Shown piece by piece: positions 1 to 8,851 of a stretch of 46,440 nucleotides of DNA. The number at the start of each line of letters is the position of its first letter. Positions within the stretch are counted from its first letter, which is position 1. Below the pieces are notes generated by a model. It worked only from the letters and a program-made list of their open reading frames with translations, did no database searches and had not been told where the DNA came from. Both the position numbers and the translations under genes were made by a program. The stretch lies in contig NZ_NGFP01000021.1 of the NCBI RefSeq assembly GCF_002149035.1, positions 12,943 through 59,382 on the forward strand. The letters are read 5' to 3'. This DNA is from Streptosporangium minutum. Its GTDB lineage: Bacteria > Actinomycetota > Actinomycetes > Streptosporangiales > Streptosporangiaceae.

Positions 1-3
1 ATC

Positions 4-21
4 GAACATCGAGGTATGTTC
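4..21. promoter_or_regulatory. Inverted repeat upstream of the luciferase-like oxidoreductase
   Basis: A perfect inverted repeat GAACAT-N6-ATGTTC lies about 45 bp before the first gene. The octamer ATCGAACA occurs at 1-8 and again at 29-36. This could be an operator for the gene starting at 65, but the window begins here, so the other side of the site and the upstream gene cannot be seen. Confidence 0.3.
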
Positions 22-64
22 TATCTCAATCGAACACTTTGGCAGAGCTGGATCGGAGACGGCG

Positions 65-958
65 ATGGGCATCGGCCGGATCGGTGTGTGGCATCCCCTG
101 CTCGGACGGGCCCCGGCCCCGGCCGTACGGCGGGCGGCGGTGGAGATCGAAGCGCTCGGCTACGGCACGCTGTGGTTCGGTGAGGCGCCGGGGACCAGAG
201 AGGCGTTCAGCGCCGCGGGCATCCTGCTCGCGGCCACCGAGCGCATCTCGGTGGCCACCGGCATCGCCAACATCTGGGCACGGGACGCGACCGCCATGGC
301 CGCCGGGGGGAAGTCGTACGGCGAGGCCTACCCGGGGCGGTTCGCCCTGGGCATCGGGGTCAGCCACGCCCCCCTCGTCTCCCAGCGGGGCCACGACTAC
401 ACGCGTCCCCTCGCCGCGATGCGCGCCTACCTCGACGCGATGGACACCGCCGCGGCCGACCTGATGCTCGTCGACGACCCGCCCACGCCCAGGCTGCTGG
501 CGGCCCTGCGGCCCCGGATGCTGGAGCTCGCCCGGGACAGGGCCGACGGCGCCCACCCGTACTTCGTACCGCCGGAGCACACCGCGCGGGCCCGCGAGAT
601 CCTCGGCTCGGCCCCGATCCTCGCCCCCGAGCAGGCCGTGGTCCTGGAGCGCGACCCGGCCAAGGCCAGAGAGATCGCCCGCGCGCACATGGACCCCTAT
701 CTGAAGCTGCCGAACTACGTCAGCAACCTGCTCCACCTCGGCTACCAGGATCACGACCTCACCGGCGGCGGCAGCGACCGGCTGGTGGACGCGATCGTCG
801 CGTGGGGCGACACGGAAACCGTCGCCCGGCGGATCGGCGCGCATCTCGACGCCGGGGCGGACCACGTCGCCGTCCAGCCGCTCCCCACCGACCTGCGCGG
901 CGGCGTCGATCAGCTCGCCGAGCTGGCCCCGGCCCTCGGCGTGCGCCCGGGGGAGTAG
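65..958 (+). CDS. LLM-class F420-dependent oxidoreductase
   Basis: This is a luciferase-like monooxygenase (TIM-barrel) protein of 297 residues, best matched to the F420-associated TIGR03620-type branch. Visible marks are the N-terminal strand IGRIGVWHPLL, the segment ALGYGTLWFGEAPG typical of the second barrel strand, the segment TERISVATGIANIWARD, and FALGIGVSHAPLV in the middle. Such enzymes usually use deazaflavin F420 rather than FMN for hydride transfer, and F420 is common in actinomycetes. The physiological substrate cannot be read from sequence. The start is the ATG after GGAGACGGCG, which gives a complete N-terminal strand. The gene stands alone. An inverted repeat at 4-21 may control it. 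Confidence 0.85.
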   Translation: MGIGRIGVWHPLLGRAPAPAVRRAAVEIEALGYGTLWFGEAPGTREAFSAAGILLAATERISVATGIANIWARDATAMAAGGKSYGEAYPGRFALGIGVSHAPLVSQRGHDYTRPLAAMRAYLDAMDTAAADLMLVDDPPTPRLLAALRPRMLELARDRADGAHPYFVPPEHTARAREILGSAPILAPEQAVVLERDPAKAREIARAHMDPYLKLPNYVSNLLHLGYQDHDLTGGGSDRLVDAIVAWGDTETVARRIGAHLDAGADHVAVQPLPTDLRGGVDQLAELAPALGVRPGE

Positions 959-1067
959 GGCGTCACATCCAGGGGGCGCCCTGTCGCCGAGGGCCGGGCG
1001 GACCCGGCGCAACCTCCGTGCCGTGCCGTACGAAGATGGGTAATAAGAGGGGGGCAGGGAGGTCGTC

Positions 1068-1574
1068 GTGGGTGACTCGGGGGAGGAACGGGCGCTGAGA
1101 GCACTGGGCGCCGCGCTCGACGCGAACGCCCCGGTCGTCCGCCACGGGCTCAGGGAGTTCCCCGAGGGCGCGCCGTTCCTCTGGCTGGGCTTCCCGGGGG
1201 CGGGGGAGGCCGCTGTCTTCGCGCACGACCGTCAGTGGATCTGCCTGAGCGAGCCGGTGCCGGGCGGGGTGACCACCCAGCTCGTCGCCGGCCGGCTCGA
1301 CGAGGACCCCGCGCTCGTCGCCGAGCGGCTGATGTCCGTCATGGCGCCGGTCCGCGGGCGGGCCGGCGGCCTGTCCCGCGTGCTGAGGGCCTGCGGGATC
1401 GGCCTCGCCGGGGGGCTGGGGGTGGGCATGCTGGGCCTGGTGATCATGGCGATACTCGTCGCGGGCAACGGCTACCTCTCGGACACCTCGACCGCCGCGG
1501 TGTATCTCCTGGCCGCCCTGCTCGGAGTCGGAGCCGGCCTCTGGCTGGGCGTCCACTGGTGGAGGCTGGGCTGA
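1068..1574 (+). CDS. Small protein with two C-terminal membrane helices
   Basis: No family is recognised. The protein has 168 residues, a soluble N-terminal part of about 105 residues with several Trp and Gly (for example FLWLGFPGAGEAAVF) and then two hydrophobic stretches at about 108-132 and 142-165, so the C-terminus is membrane-embedded. GTG is the start, preceded by the purine-rich GGCAGGGAGG; the ATG nearer the middle of the frame would discard conserved-looking sequence. It lies 62 bp before the lipid kinase gene on the same strand, so co-transcription is possible. Third-position GC is strong throughout, which supports real coding. Confidence 0.7.
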   Translation: MGDSGEERALRALGAALDANAPVVRHGLREFPEGAPFLWLGFPGAGEAAVFAHDRQWICLSEPVPGGVTTQLVAGRLDEDPALVAERLMSVMAPVRGRAGGLSRVLRACGIGLAGGLGVGMLGLVIMAILVAGNGYLSDTSTAAVYLLAALLGVGAGLWLGVHWWRLG

Positions 1575-1636
1575 CCCGCGCGTGATCGCCGCTCCCGAGG
1601 GCAGGCAGCCATCAGGCGATCAGTTGGAGGGACGGC

Positions 1637-2509
1637 ATGGCCGAGTTGCTGGTGATCTACAACGAGGAGGCGGGCGGCGTGGACGACGCCGCCAGGACGG
1701 CGGTCCTGGAGGTGCTCCGCGGCGGCGCCGACGTGGTGGAGGCGCCCGCGGGGCAGAAGGACCTGGACGAGATGCTCGACGCCCATCCCGGCCGCGACGT
1801 GGTCGTGCTGGGCGGCGACGGGTCGCTGCACGTGACGGTCGCAGCTCTGCACCGGCGCGGCGAGCTGGACGCCCGTACCGTGGGCCTGGTCCCGCTGGGC
1901 ACCGGCAACGACTTCGCCCGCGGCCTGGGCATTCCGCTGGACCCCGAGGTGGCGGCCCGCATCGTGCTCGCCGGGCGGCCCCATCCGCTCGACCTCCTGG
2001 TGGACGACGAGGGCGGGATCGTGGTCAACGCGGTGCACCTCGGCGTCGGAGCGGAGGCCTCCGAGCAGGCCAAGCCGCTCAAGCCCGGACTCGGACGGTT
2101 CGCCTACGCGGTCGGCGGGCTGCTGGCGGGCGTGCGGAGCCCCGGCTGGCGGCTGCGGGTGACCGTGGACGGCCGGCCGCTGGCCGAGGGCCGTCCGGTG
2201 CTCATGGTCGGCATCGGCAACGGCGTCACCATCGGCGGTGGCACCCCGCTGACCCCTCAGGCCAGGCCCGACGACGGCATGGTGGACGTCGTCGTCGCGC
2301 TGACGACAGGGCCGGTGGAGCGGCTCTCCTACGCGCTGCGACTGCGCAGGGGCACCCACCCGGAGCTGCGCGACGTCGTCACCGGCCGCGGCCGCGAGGT
2401 GGCGGTGGAGGGCGAGCGCGTGCCGGTGAACGCCGACGGCGAGCTGACCGGCCCGACGACCCGGCGCCGCTGGACGGTCGTGCCCGCCGCCTGGCGGATG
2501 TTCACCTGA
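1637..2509 (+). CDS. Diacylglycerol kinase family lipid kinase
   Basis: A DgkB/YegS-type lipid kinase (DAGK catalytic domain) of 290 residues, close to the family's usual size. The nucleotide-binding motif GGDGS is at 59-63 and the partner loop PLGTGNDFARG at 86-96. The C-terminal beta-sandwich carries the family signature for the lipid-binding half (residues about 180-285, with MVGIGNGVTIGGGTPLTP). These enzymes phosphorylate diacylglycerol or related lipids at the inner membrane face, feeding phospholipid turnover. Substrate choice is not predictable here. ATG follows GGAGGG at 5-base spacing. The gene is convergent with phosphoglucomutase. Confidence 0.88.
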   Translation: MAELLVIYNEEAGGVDDAARTAVLEVLRGGADVVEAPAGQKDLDEMLDAHPGRDVVVLGGDGSLHVTVAALHRRGELDARTVGLVPLGTGNDFARGLGIPLDPEVAARIVLAGRPHPLDLLVDDEGGIVVNAVHLGVGAEASEQAKPLKPGLGRFAYAVGGLLAGVRSPGWRLRVTVDGRPLAEGRPVLMVGIGNGVTIGGGTPLTPQARPDDGMVDVVVALTTGPVERLSYALRLRRGTHPELRDVVTGRGREVAVEGERVPVNADGELTGPTTRRRWTVVPAAWRMFT

Positions 2510-2540
2510 CCGGGGCCGCCCGGCCTGCCGGGGGCCCGTC

Positions 2541-2560
2541 CTCCGGAACCGCCGCCGGAG
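2541..2560. terminator. Hairpin between convergent genes
   Basis: CTCCGG and CCGGAG form a 6-bp stem with an 8-base loop in the 97-bp gap between the convergent lipid kinase and phosphoglucomutase genes. Further GGCCGGGC-type repeats follow. There is no U tract, as is usual for actinomycete hairpin terminators. It could serve both genes. Confidence 0.3.
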
Positions 2561-2606
2561 ATCACCCGGCCGGGCCGCCGCCGGGCCGCCCGGCCGGGCT
2601 CCGTGC

Positions 2607-4244
2607 CTACTTCAGCGACTCCGACACCAGGTCCCTGGCCGCCTCCTGCACCTCGGCGAGGTGCTCGGGCCCCTTGAAGGACTCGGCGTAGATCTTGTAC
2701 ACGTCCTCGGTGCCGGAGGGCCGGGCGGCGAACCAGGCGCTGTCCGTGCTGACCTTCACCCCGCCGATGGGGGCGCCGTTGCCGGGCGCCGAGGTGAGCA
2801 CCTCCCTGATCGGCTCGCCGGCGAGCGTGTCGGCGGTGACCTGGTCGGCCGAGAGCCTGCCGAGCACCGCCTTCTCCTCCCGGGTCGCGGGAGCGTCGAC
2901 CCGGGCGTAGGCCGGATCGCCGAACCTGGACACCAGCCCGGCGTAATGCTCGCTCGGCGAGCGGCCGGTGGTCGCGATGATCTCGGAGGCCAGCAGCGCC
3001 AGGATGATCCCGTCCTTGTCGGTGGTCCACACCGACCCGTCGCGGCGCAGGAACGACGCCCCCGCGCTCTCCTCGCCGCCGAAACCGAGCGAACCGTCGA
3101 GCAGTCCCGGCACGAACCACTTGAACCCGACGGGCACCTCCATCAGCCGCCTGCCCAGATCGGCGGCCACCCGGTCGATCATGCCGCTGCTCACCAGCGT
3201 CTTGCCGACCCCGGCGTCCGCGGGCCAGTCCGGGCGGTGGGAGTAGAGGTAGGAGATCGCCACGGCGAGATAGTGGTTGGGGTTGAGCAGGCCCCCGTCG
3301 GGGGTGACGACGCCGTGCCGGTCGGCGTCGGCGTCGTTGCCCGTGGAGACGTCGAACGCGTCGCGGTTGGCGATGAGGGAGGCCATGGCGTACGGCGACG
3401 AGCAGTCCATCCGGATCTTGCCGTCCCAGTCCAGCGTCATGAACCGCCACGTCGGGTCGGTCAGCGGGTTGACCACCGTCAGGTCCAGCCGGTGCCGCCC
3501 GGCGATCTCCCCCCAGTAGGCCACGCTCGCCCCGCCCAGCGGGTCGGCGCCGATGCGCACCCCCGCCTCCCGGATCGCGTCGATGTCCAGCACCGACGGC
3601 AGGTCGTCCACGTAGGCGCCGAGGAAGTCGTGACGGCCGGTCGTGTCGGCGGCCAGGGCCCTGGCGTAGGGGATCCGCCTGACCTCCTTGAGACCGCCCG
3701 CGATCAACGTGTTGGCCCGGTCCTGGATCCACGAGGTGGCGTCGGTGTCGGCCGGGCCGCCGTTCGGCGGGTTGTACTTGAAGCCGCCGTCGCCGGGCGG
3801 GTTGTGCGAGGGGGTCACCACCACACCGTCGGCCAGACCTGTCGTGCGCCCGCGGTTGTGGGTGAGGATCGCGTGGGAGACCGCGGGCGTCGGGGTGTAG
3901 CCGTCACGGCTGTCGATCAGCACCCTCACCCCGTTGGCCGCGAACACCTCCAGCGCCGACACCTGGGCGGGCTCCGAGAGCGCGTGGCTGTCGGCGCCGA
4001 GGAACAGCGGCCCGTCCACTCCCCGCGCCGCGCGGTATTCCACGATGGCCTGGCTGGTCGCGAGGATGTGGTCCTCGTTGAAGGCGACGTTCAGCGAGGA
4101 GCCGCGGTGCCCCGACGTGCCGAACGACACCCGCTGGCCGACCTCCTGGGGGTCGGGGTGGAGGGTGTAGTAGGCGGTCACCAGGCGGGCCACGTCAACC
4201 AGATCGGAGGGCTGGGCGATCTTCCCCGCGCGCTCGTGCGTCAT
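2607..4244 (-). CDS. pgm: Phosphoglucomutase (alpha-D-glucose-specific)
   Basis: Interconverts glucose-1-phosphate and glucose-6-phosphate, linking glycolysis to glycogen, trehalose and cell-wall sugar nucleotides. The 545-residue length fits the bacterial Pgm family. The N-terminal [10 protein letters not shown] (41-50) binds phosphate, the catalytic phosphoserine lies in [11 protein letters not shown] (Ser146), the metal loop is the segment [10 protein letters not shown] near 300, and the sugar loop is [10 protein letters not shown] near 395. The C-terminal phosphate loop is [16 protein letters not shown]. The start ATG is preceded by AAGGAG at 7-base spacing. The gene is single and convergent with the lipid kinase. 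Confidence 0.95.
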   Translation of the reverse strand: MTHERAGKIAQPSDLVDVARLVTAYYTLHPDPQEVGQRVSFGTSGHRGSSLNVAFNEDHILATSQAIVEYRAARGVDGPLFLGADSHALSEPAQVSALEVFAANGVRVLIDSRDGYTPTPAVSHAILTHNRGRTTGLADGVVVTPSHNPPGDGGFKYNPPNGGPADTDATSWIQDRANTLIAGGLKEVRRIPYARALAADTTGRHDFLGAYVDDLPSVLDIDAIREAGVRIGADPLGGASVAYWGEIAGRHRLDLTVVNPLTDPTWRFMTLDWDGKIRMDCSSPYAMASLIANRDAFDVSTGNDADADRHGVVTPDGGLLNPNHYLAVAISYLYSHRPDWPADAGVGKTLVSSGMIDRVAADLGRRLMEVPVGFKWFVPGLLDGSLGFGGEESAGASFLRRDGSVWTTDKDGIILALLASEIIATTGRSPSEHYAGLVSRFGDPAYARVDAPATREEKAVLGRLSADQVTADTLAGEPIREVLTSAPGNGAPIGGVKVSTDSAWFAARPSGTEDVYKIYAESFKGPEHLAEVQEAARDLVSESLK

Positions 4245-4474
4245 TGCGATCTCCTTATGTCATCACGGCCAAACGGTACCTACCCGCAAACAGGCAGAAC
4301 TTTAGCCATCGCCCCGCACTTCGCCCCCGGGCCTGCGACTTCTCGCCGTGCCCGGCCGCCGGGAGGGGGCCGGCACCGAGCCGGGACGGCGATCCCGGGC
4401 CCGCCGGTCGGGCAACCATGACCTGTGCCGCGTCGTGGCGGTCGAGAGACGCACGGCTTCTCCGCCCGCCTGCC

Positions 4475-5140
4475 TCAGGTGGGGGCGGGGGACGCGAGCA
4501 TCCCGGCCGCCATGACGCGCAGCGACGCGGCCAGCCGGGACGCCTCTCCGCGCTCCAGCAGCCGCAGGACCGGTTCGCTCTGAAGGCTGCCCAGCAGGAT
4601 GTGCGCCAGCAGTTCCCCGTCCAGGTCGGGACGCCTGGCGGCGATCAGCGTGCTGGTATGGCCGTGCCAGAATCGGTAGACGGGATGGCCGTCCCGCGAG
4701 CCCGGAGCATGGTCAGCGCTGTCAGCACTGTCACCGCCGTCCCGATGTCCGTTCTGCTCCTTCCACTCCGGCCTGGGGGTCGCCGTAGCGGCGTGGCCAA
4801 GTGCCGCGAGGAGCCCTTTGTTGCGGCCGACGACGTCAACGATGGCGTCCAGAAAAGCCGTCAGCCGCTCCTCGGGCGGGGCGCCGGGCCCCAGCGGCGG
4901 AGGCCCGCTCGCCACGGCCTCCTCCAGGGCGTAGGCCCGCTCCTGCATCAGCGCGACCATCAGCCCCATCCGGCTGCCGAAGCGGTGGAACACCGTGCCC
5001 TTGCCGACCCCGGCCGCGGCGGCGACCTGTTCCATGGAGATCTGCTCGGGCCGGTGGCGGGCGAGCAGTTCCTCGGTCGCCCGCAGGATGGCACGGCGGT
5101 TGCGTGCCGCGTCGGCGCGTTCGCGACGCTCCTCGATCAT
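4475..5140 (-). CDS. TetR/AcrR family transcriptional regulator
   Basis: One-component repressor with an N-terminal three-helix DNA-binding domain (about residues 10-55): RRAILRATEELLARH, then EQVAAAAGVGKGTVFHRFGSR. The recognition helix GKGTVFHRF is typical. The remainder is a ligand-binding all-helical domain. An upstream in-frame start would run into the palindromes at 5165-5211, whereas this ATG has AGGAG just before it, so the shorter protein (221 residues) is preferred. The gene is divergent from a quinone oxidoreductase across a 97-bp region holding paired palindromes, so it most likely represses itself and that enzyme. The ligand is unknown. An acidic low-complexity stretch (DGGDSADSADHAPG) sits between effector-domain helices. 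Confidence 0.9.
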   Translation of the reverse strand: MIEERRERADAARNRRAILRATEELLARHRPEQISMEQVAAAAGVGKGTVFHRFGSRMGLMVALMQERAYALEEAVASGPPPLGPGAPPEERLTAFLDAIVDVVGRNKGLLAALGHAATATPRPEWKEQNGHRDGGDSADSADHAPGSRDGHPVYRFWHGHTSTLIAARRPDLDGELLAHILLGSLQSEPVLRLLERGEASRLAASLRVMAAGMLASPAPT

Positions 5141-5164
5141 CGGCTCCTCTTTCCCATGGACAAC

Positions 5165-5211
5165 TGGACCGTCGGTCAAGTACGTTCGTGTCGAACTTGA
5201 CCGCAGGTCCA
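5165..5211. promoter_or_regulatory. Paired palindromic TetR operator
   Basis: Two 16-bp arms (5165-5180 and 5196-5211) are inverted copies matching at 14 of 16 positions, 15 bp apart. The left arm contains GACCG-T-CGGTC and the right arm GACC-GCA-GGTC, each nearly palindromic by itself. That is the layout expected for two repressor dimers on adjacent turns. Each arm also contains TTGACC, a -35-like hexamer, facing opposite ways. The site lies between the TetR gene and the quinone oxidoreductase. Confidence 0.65.
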
Positions 5212-5237
5212 CTTTAACCCCGATGCGGGAGGACAGC

Positions 5238-6212
5238 ATGCGCCGAATCCGTTACCACGCCTATGGCGGCCCCGAGGTGCTCACCATGGAGGAGACGGAG
5301 ATCCCCAGCCCGGGCCCCGGCCAGGTGCGCATCCGCGCCGAGGCCATCGGCGCCAACTTCGTCGACGTGAAGTTCCGTCAGGGGCCGGAAGCCGGCGGGA
5401 TCTACCGCCGCGACCTGCCCGGCGTGCTCACCGGCGACGTGGTCGGCACGGTCGACGCGGTGGGGCCCGGCGCCGACCCCGGCCTCACCGGCCGGCGGGT
5501 CGCCGCGCTGGCCGAGGACGCCTTCGCCGACCACGTCGTCGCCGACACCGAGTGGCTCGCGCCCGTGCCGGAGGGGATCGACGACGCCACCGCCAGCACG
5601 CTGCCGATGGGCGCCCCCGTGGCGCTGGGCGCGCTGCGCGCCGCCCGGCCGGCGCCCGGCGAGACCGTGCTCGTCCACGCCGCCGCGGGAGGCATAGGCC
5701 ACCTGGCCGTGCAGCTCGCCAGGATCTCCGGCGCCGGCACCGTGATCGCCGCAGCCGGCTCACCCGGCAAGCTCGACTTCACCCGCACACTCGGCGCGGA
5801 CGCGGCCGTCGACTACTCCGCGGAGGATTGGCACGAACGAGTGCGCGAGGTCGCGCCAGGAGGAGTCGATGTCGTGCTGGACTCCGTGGGCGGCCGCGTC
5901 CTGGCACGCAGCCTCGACCTCTTGGCGCCGCTCGGCCGGGCCGTCGTCTACGGGGCGGCTGGCGGCGAGGCGACCGACATCCCACTGACCAGCCTTTTCG
6001 CGATGAAATCGGTAGCCGCCTTCTCACTGCTCGCCTGGCGCGCGGCCGCGCCGGAGCAGGCGCGCGAAGACATGGAAGCAGTCGCGCGGCATGCGGTCGA
6101 GGGCAGGCTGCGGGCCGCACTGCATGCCCGGCTACCGCTCGACGAGGCGGCCGAGGCGCATCGGATCATGGAGAGCCGCTCCCAGCTCGGCCGCGTCCTT
6201 CTCATACCTTGA
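5238..6212 (+). CDS. Zinc-independent quinone oxidoreductase (MDR superfamily)
   Basis: A medium-chain reductase of the NADPH:quinone reductase group, 324 residues. The N-terminal GroES-like domain begins MRRIRYHAYGGPEVL and includes GANFVDVKFRQG. The Rossmann domain carries VLVHAAAGGIGHLAVQLA (about 142-160), the AAGGIG dinucleotide loop, and later DVVLDSVGG. Structural-zinc cysteines are absent, as in this subgroup. It probably reduces quinones or enones with NADPH. The start ATG has GGGAGG upstream at 5-base spacing, and longer in-frame starts would overlap the TetR gene. It is divergent from that TetR gene and likely its target. Confidence 0.88.
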   Translation: MRRIRYHAYGGPEVLTMEETEIPSPGPGQVRIRAEAIGANFVDVKFRQGPEAGGIYRRDLPGVLTGDVVGTVDAVGPGADPGLTGRRVAALAEDAFADHVVADTEWLAPVPEGIDDATASTLPMGAPVALGALRAARPAPGETVLVHAAAGGIGHLAVQLARISGAGTVIAAAGSPGKLDFTRTLGADAAVDYSAEDWHERVREVAPGGVDVVLDSVGGRVLARSLDLLAPLGRAVVYGAAGGEATDIPLTSLFAMKSVAAFSLLAWRAAAPEQAREDMEAVARHAVEGRLRAALHARLPLDEAAEAHRIMESRSQLGRVLLIP

Positions 6213-6332
6213 GGCCGCCGAGGACTCGTGGCCCGGTCATCGATGCCTGCACGACCGTGTCCTGTCCGGTGAGCGCTCGGCGGAAGGGCTCGAAGATCCC
6301 TGACCGGCGCCGGTAGGACCGAGGTCGACGTA

Positions 6333-6656
6333 TCATCGGCGCCCGCGGCGCGACAGCCGGCGGCCCATGCGGCTCACCCGGTCAAGCAGGCGTCTCCGGA
6401 TCGCGGGAGCACCCGATCCCGCGGCGACGCCGGCCGGGCCGGCCGCCGGGATCGGGGCCACCGGCCCGACCAGGTCGGGGGCCTGGCCGAGCGCCTTCCG
6501 CTCGTTCTCCGAGGCCTCCTCCAGGCGGGCGCGGAGCCGCTCGCGGATCTCGTCCGGAGTGTAGGCCTGCCGCCGCCGTTCCGCCCGGGCGATCACCGCT
6601 CCGGTCGCCGCCACGCCCGCGACACCTGCCAGGCCGAGTATCTTCCACCACCGCAT
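6333..6656 (-). CDS. Small membrane-anchored basic protein, unknown function
   Basis: A 107-residue protein. One N-terminal membrane helix (about 4-24, GLAGVAGVAATGAVIA) is preceded by MRWWK and followed by an Arg-rich segment and a predicted helical region (EIRERLRARLEEASENERKALG). A Pro/Ala/Gly linker and a strongly basic tail ending RRLSRRGRR follow. The topology suggests N-out/C-in with the charged tail cytosolic, perhaps touching nucleic acid or lipid heads; this is inference. It is divergent from the NlpC/P60-like gene with 17 bp between starts, so the two share a promoter region. Confidence 0.65.
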   Translation of the reverse strand: MRWWKILGLAGVAGVAATGAVIARAERRRQAYTPDEIRERLRARLEEASENERKALGQAPDLVGPVAPIPAAGPAGVAAGSGAPAIRRRLLDRVSRMGRRLSRRGRR

Positions 6657-6673
6657 GTGCCTAGGCTACAGAG

Positions 6674-7309
6674 ATGCCCGGCAAGAGCATCAGCCTCGAC
6701 GAGGCGGTCGACCTGACCCGTACCGGCGACGTGTGGCTGTTCCGCGGCCGCACCGTGCCCGATCGAGCCATCCAGACCGTGACGAACAGTCCCGTCAACC
6801 ATGTCGGCATGTCCGTCGTCATCGACGACATGCCGCCGTTGATGTGGCACGCCGAACTCGGCCGGTCGCTGCCCGACCTGTGGTCCGGGACCCACCAGCG
6901 CGGGGTCCAGCTGCACGACCTGCGCGAGGCGGTCTGCGTGTGGGCCACCAGGTACGGCCAGCGCGGCTGGCTGCGCCAGCTCGAACCCCAGGTCACCCGT
7001 GAGATGGAGGACGCGGTCCTGCGTACCGTCGCACGCCTGGACGGCACCCCCTTCCCCTCCACCGCCCGGCTCGCCGGTCGCTGGTTCCGCGGGCGGGTGC
7101 CGAGGCTCCTGAAGCGGGGCGCCGAGGAGAGCGCGCTGGAGAGCGCCTACTGCGCGGAGGTCGTCGCCGTCACCTACGAGGCGATGGGGCTGCTCCCCGG
7201 CGGTCGCCGGCCGAACTGGTACGACCCGGGCCGGTTCTGGAGCGGTGACGACCTGGAGCTGTCCGGTGGGTTCCGGCTCGGCGGGGAGATCACCGTGAAG
7301 CTGGCGTAG
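6674..7309 (+). CDS. Permuted papain-fold (NlpC/P60, YiiX-like) hydrolase
   Basis: A 211-residue protein with the circularly permuted NlpC/P60 layout: catalytic His in VNHVGMSVVI (His43), and catalytic Cys in the later segment SAYCAEVVAVTYEAMG (Cys160). The motif GDVWLFRGR near the N-terminus is typical of the first strand. Proteins of this permuted group are thought to cleave amide or thioester bonds in lipids or peptides; the substrate here is unknown. No signal peptide is seen, so it is probably cytosolic. The start is the ATG 17 bp from the divergent membrane-protein gene. Homologues are usually annotated as hypothetical. Confidence 0.7.
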   Translation: MPGKSISLDEAVDLTRTGDVWLFRGRTVPDRAIQTVTNSPVNHVGMSVVIDDMPPLMWHAELGRSLPDLWSGTHQRGVQLHDLREAVCVWATRYGQRGWLRQLEPQVTREMEDAVLRTVARLDGTPFPSTARLAGRWFRGRVPRLLKRGAEESALESAYCAEVVAVTYEAMGLLPGGRRPNWYDPGRFWSGDDLELSGGFRLGGEITVKLA

Positions 7310-7447
7310 GCCGTACGGCAGACTTGGACGCAGACGCGTCCCCCGGCGGCTCGCCACCCGAGGTCACAGGTGGTGGATCTTGTCGCTCCGTGTCGCTGCG
7401 GGCACCTCGCAGCGGACACGCCGCTGTGAACACAAGGGGGATGGGTC

Positions 7448-8671
7448 ATGTCGGACACCGTGGTCGTCGTCGGAGCCGGGCTCGCCGGTCTGTCATGCGC
7501 GGTACGGCTGCACGCCGCAGGGGTGCCGGTCCGGGTCGTCGAGGCCGCCGGGGAGGTGGGCGGGCGGGTGCGCACCGACATCGTGGACGGCTTCCGGCTG
7601 GACCGCGGTTTCCAGGTGTTCAACACCGCCTACCCGGAGGCCGGCCGGGTCCTCGACATCGGCGCCCTGGATCTGGGGGCGATCGCCTCGGGGGTGATCG
7701 TCTTCGACCGGGGGCGGCGGGAGCGCTTCATGCTGCCCTGGCGGCATCCCGAGCACGCGCTCAGCGGGGTGCTGGCGGATGTGGGGTCGCCGCGCGACAA
7801 GGCCGCCCTGGCCGCGCTGACGGCACGGGACATCGCCTTCCCCGCCGGCCGGCTGCGGGGCGGCACCGAACGCACCACGGAGGCGGAGCTGCGGCACTGG
7901 GGCATCTCGTCCAAGATGATCGACAAGCTGTTCCGCCCCTTCCTGTCCGGAGTGGTGCTCGAACGGGAGCTCCAGACCTCCAGCCGGTTCTTCCACCTGC
8001 TCTGGCGGGCCTTCGCCCGGGGCACGGTCGGGCTGCCGGCGCTCGGCATGGGGGAGATCCCCCGGCAGCTCGCCGCCCGCCTCCCGGCCGAGGCGCTGTC
8101 ACTGGGCACCCCGGTCGCGGCGGTGACGGAGGACGGGGTGAGGACGGCCGGGGGCGAGACGATCCCGGCCCGCGCGGTCGTCGTGGCGACCGACCCGGCC
8201 GCGGCGGCCGGTCTCTGTCCCGGATTGAGGATTCCGGAGATGCGCGCGGTGACGACCTTCTACCACGTCGCCGCCCGCTCGCCGCTGGGGGAGCCCACGC
8301 AGATCGTCGACGCCGAGGGCTTGATCACCGACACCCTGGTCGTCACCGACGTCGCGCCCGGATACTCCCCGGACGGCCGCGCCCTGATCTCCACCTCGCT
8401 CCTGGGGGTCCTGTCCGACGCCGACGAGCCGGGGGTCCGGTCGCGGCTGGCCCAGATCTACGGGACGGACACCTCCGCCTGGCGGCACCTGGCGACCTAT
8501 CCGATCGAGGCCGCGCTGCCCGCGATGACGCCGCCCTTCCCGCTGCGCCGGCCGGTCCGTCTCTCGCCCGGCCGCTACGTGTGCGGCGATCACCGCGACA
8601 CCGGCTCCCAGCAGGGTGCCCTGGTCTCCGGCCGGCGTGCCGCCGCCGCCGTACTGGCCGATCTGGGCTGA
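7448..8671 (+). CDS. FAD-dependent oxidoreductase (amine oxidase/phytoene desaturase-like)
   Basis: A flavin monoamine-oxidase-fold protein of 407 residues. The dinucleotide-binding start is VVVVGAGLAGLSCAVRL (residues 4-20), followed by the ribose-binding Glu in VRVVEAAGEVGGRVRT. The C-terminal FAD motif is YVCGDHRDTGSQQGALVSGRRAA. The family includes protoporphyrinogen oxidase and carotenoid desaturases, but neither assignment is supported by neighbours, since no haem or carotenoid genes are near. ATG follows AAGGGGGATGGGTC. The gene stands alone between the NlpC-like gene and the fasciclin gene. The substrate is unknown. Confidence 0.85.
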   Translation: MSDTVVVVGAGLAGLSCAVRLHAAGVPVRVVEAAGEVGGRVRTDIVDGFRLDRGFQVFNTAYPEAGRVLDIGALDLGAIASGVIVFDRGRRERFMLPWRHPEHALSGVLADVGSPRDKAALAALTARDIAFPAGRLRGGTERTTEAELRHWGISSKMIDKLFRPFLSGVVLERELQTSSRFFHLLWRAFARGTVGLPALGMGEIPRQLAARLPAEALSLGTPVAAVTEDGVRTAGGETIPARAVVVATDPAAAAGLCPGLRIPEMRAVTTFYHVAARSPLGEPTQIVDAEGLITDTLVVTDVAPGYSPDGRALISTSLLGVLSDADEPGVRSRLAQIYGTDTSAWRHLATYPIEAALPAMTPPFPLRRPVRLSPGRYVCGDHRDTGSQQGALVSGRRAAAAVLADLG

Positions 8672-8851
8672 CCGATCCGAGCCGACCGGCGGACCAACAT
8701 CTCTTCATGCAGGGAGATATGTAGTCAAGAGTCACACTATGGGGCATTTAACGTGACATCGGAGGGCATTGATCTACGAAAGATCGATGAGTGACCCGGG
8801 GCCCGGCGGATGGGTCCAGGAGGACTCATCCGTCCATCCAAGGAGATCATT

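Noticed and set aside
1-36. A LexA (SOS) box at the window start
   Set aside because: The half-sites TCGAAC and GTTC are there, but the spacing is 10 rather than 4 bases, so the actinobacterial consensus is not met.
1582-2691. A plus-strand frame overlapping the lipid kinase
   Set aside because: Arg/Gly-rich out-of-frame translation; the kinase motifs are in the frame beginning at 1637.
4995-5237. N-terminal extension of the quinone oxidoreductase
   Set aside because: It overlaps the TetR coding region and its operator; the ATG at 5238 has a good ribosome site and starts the domain.
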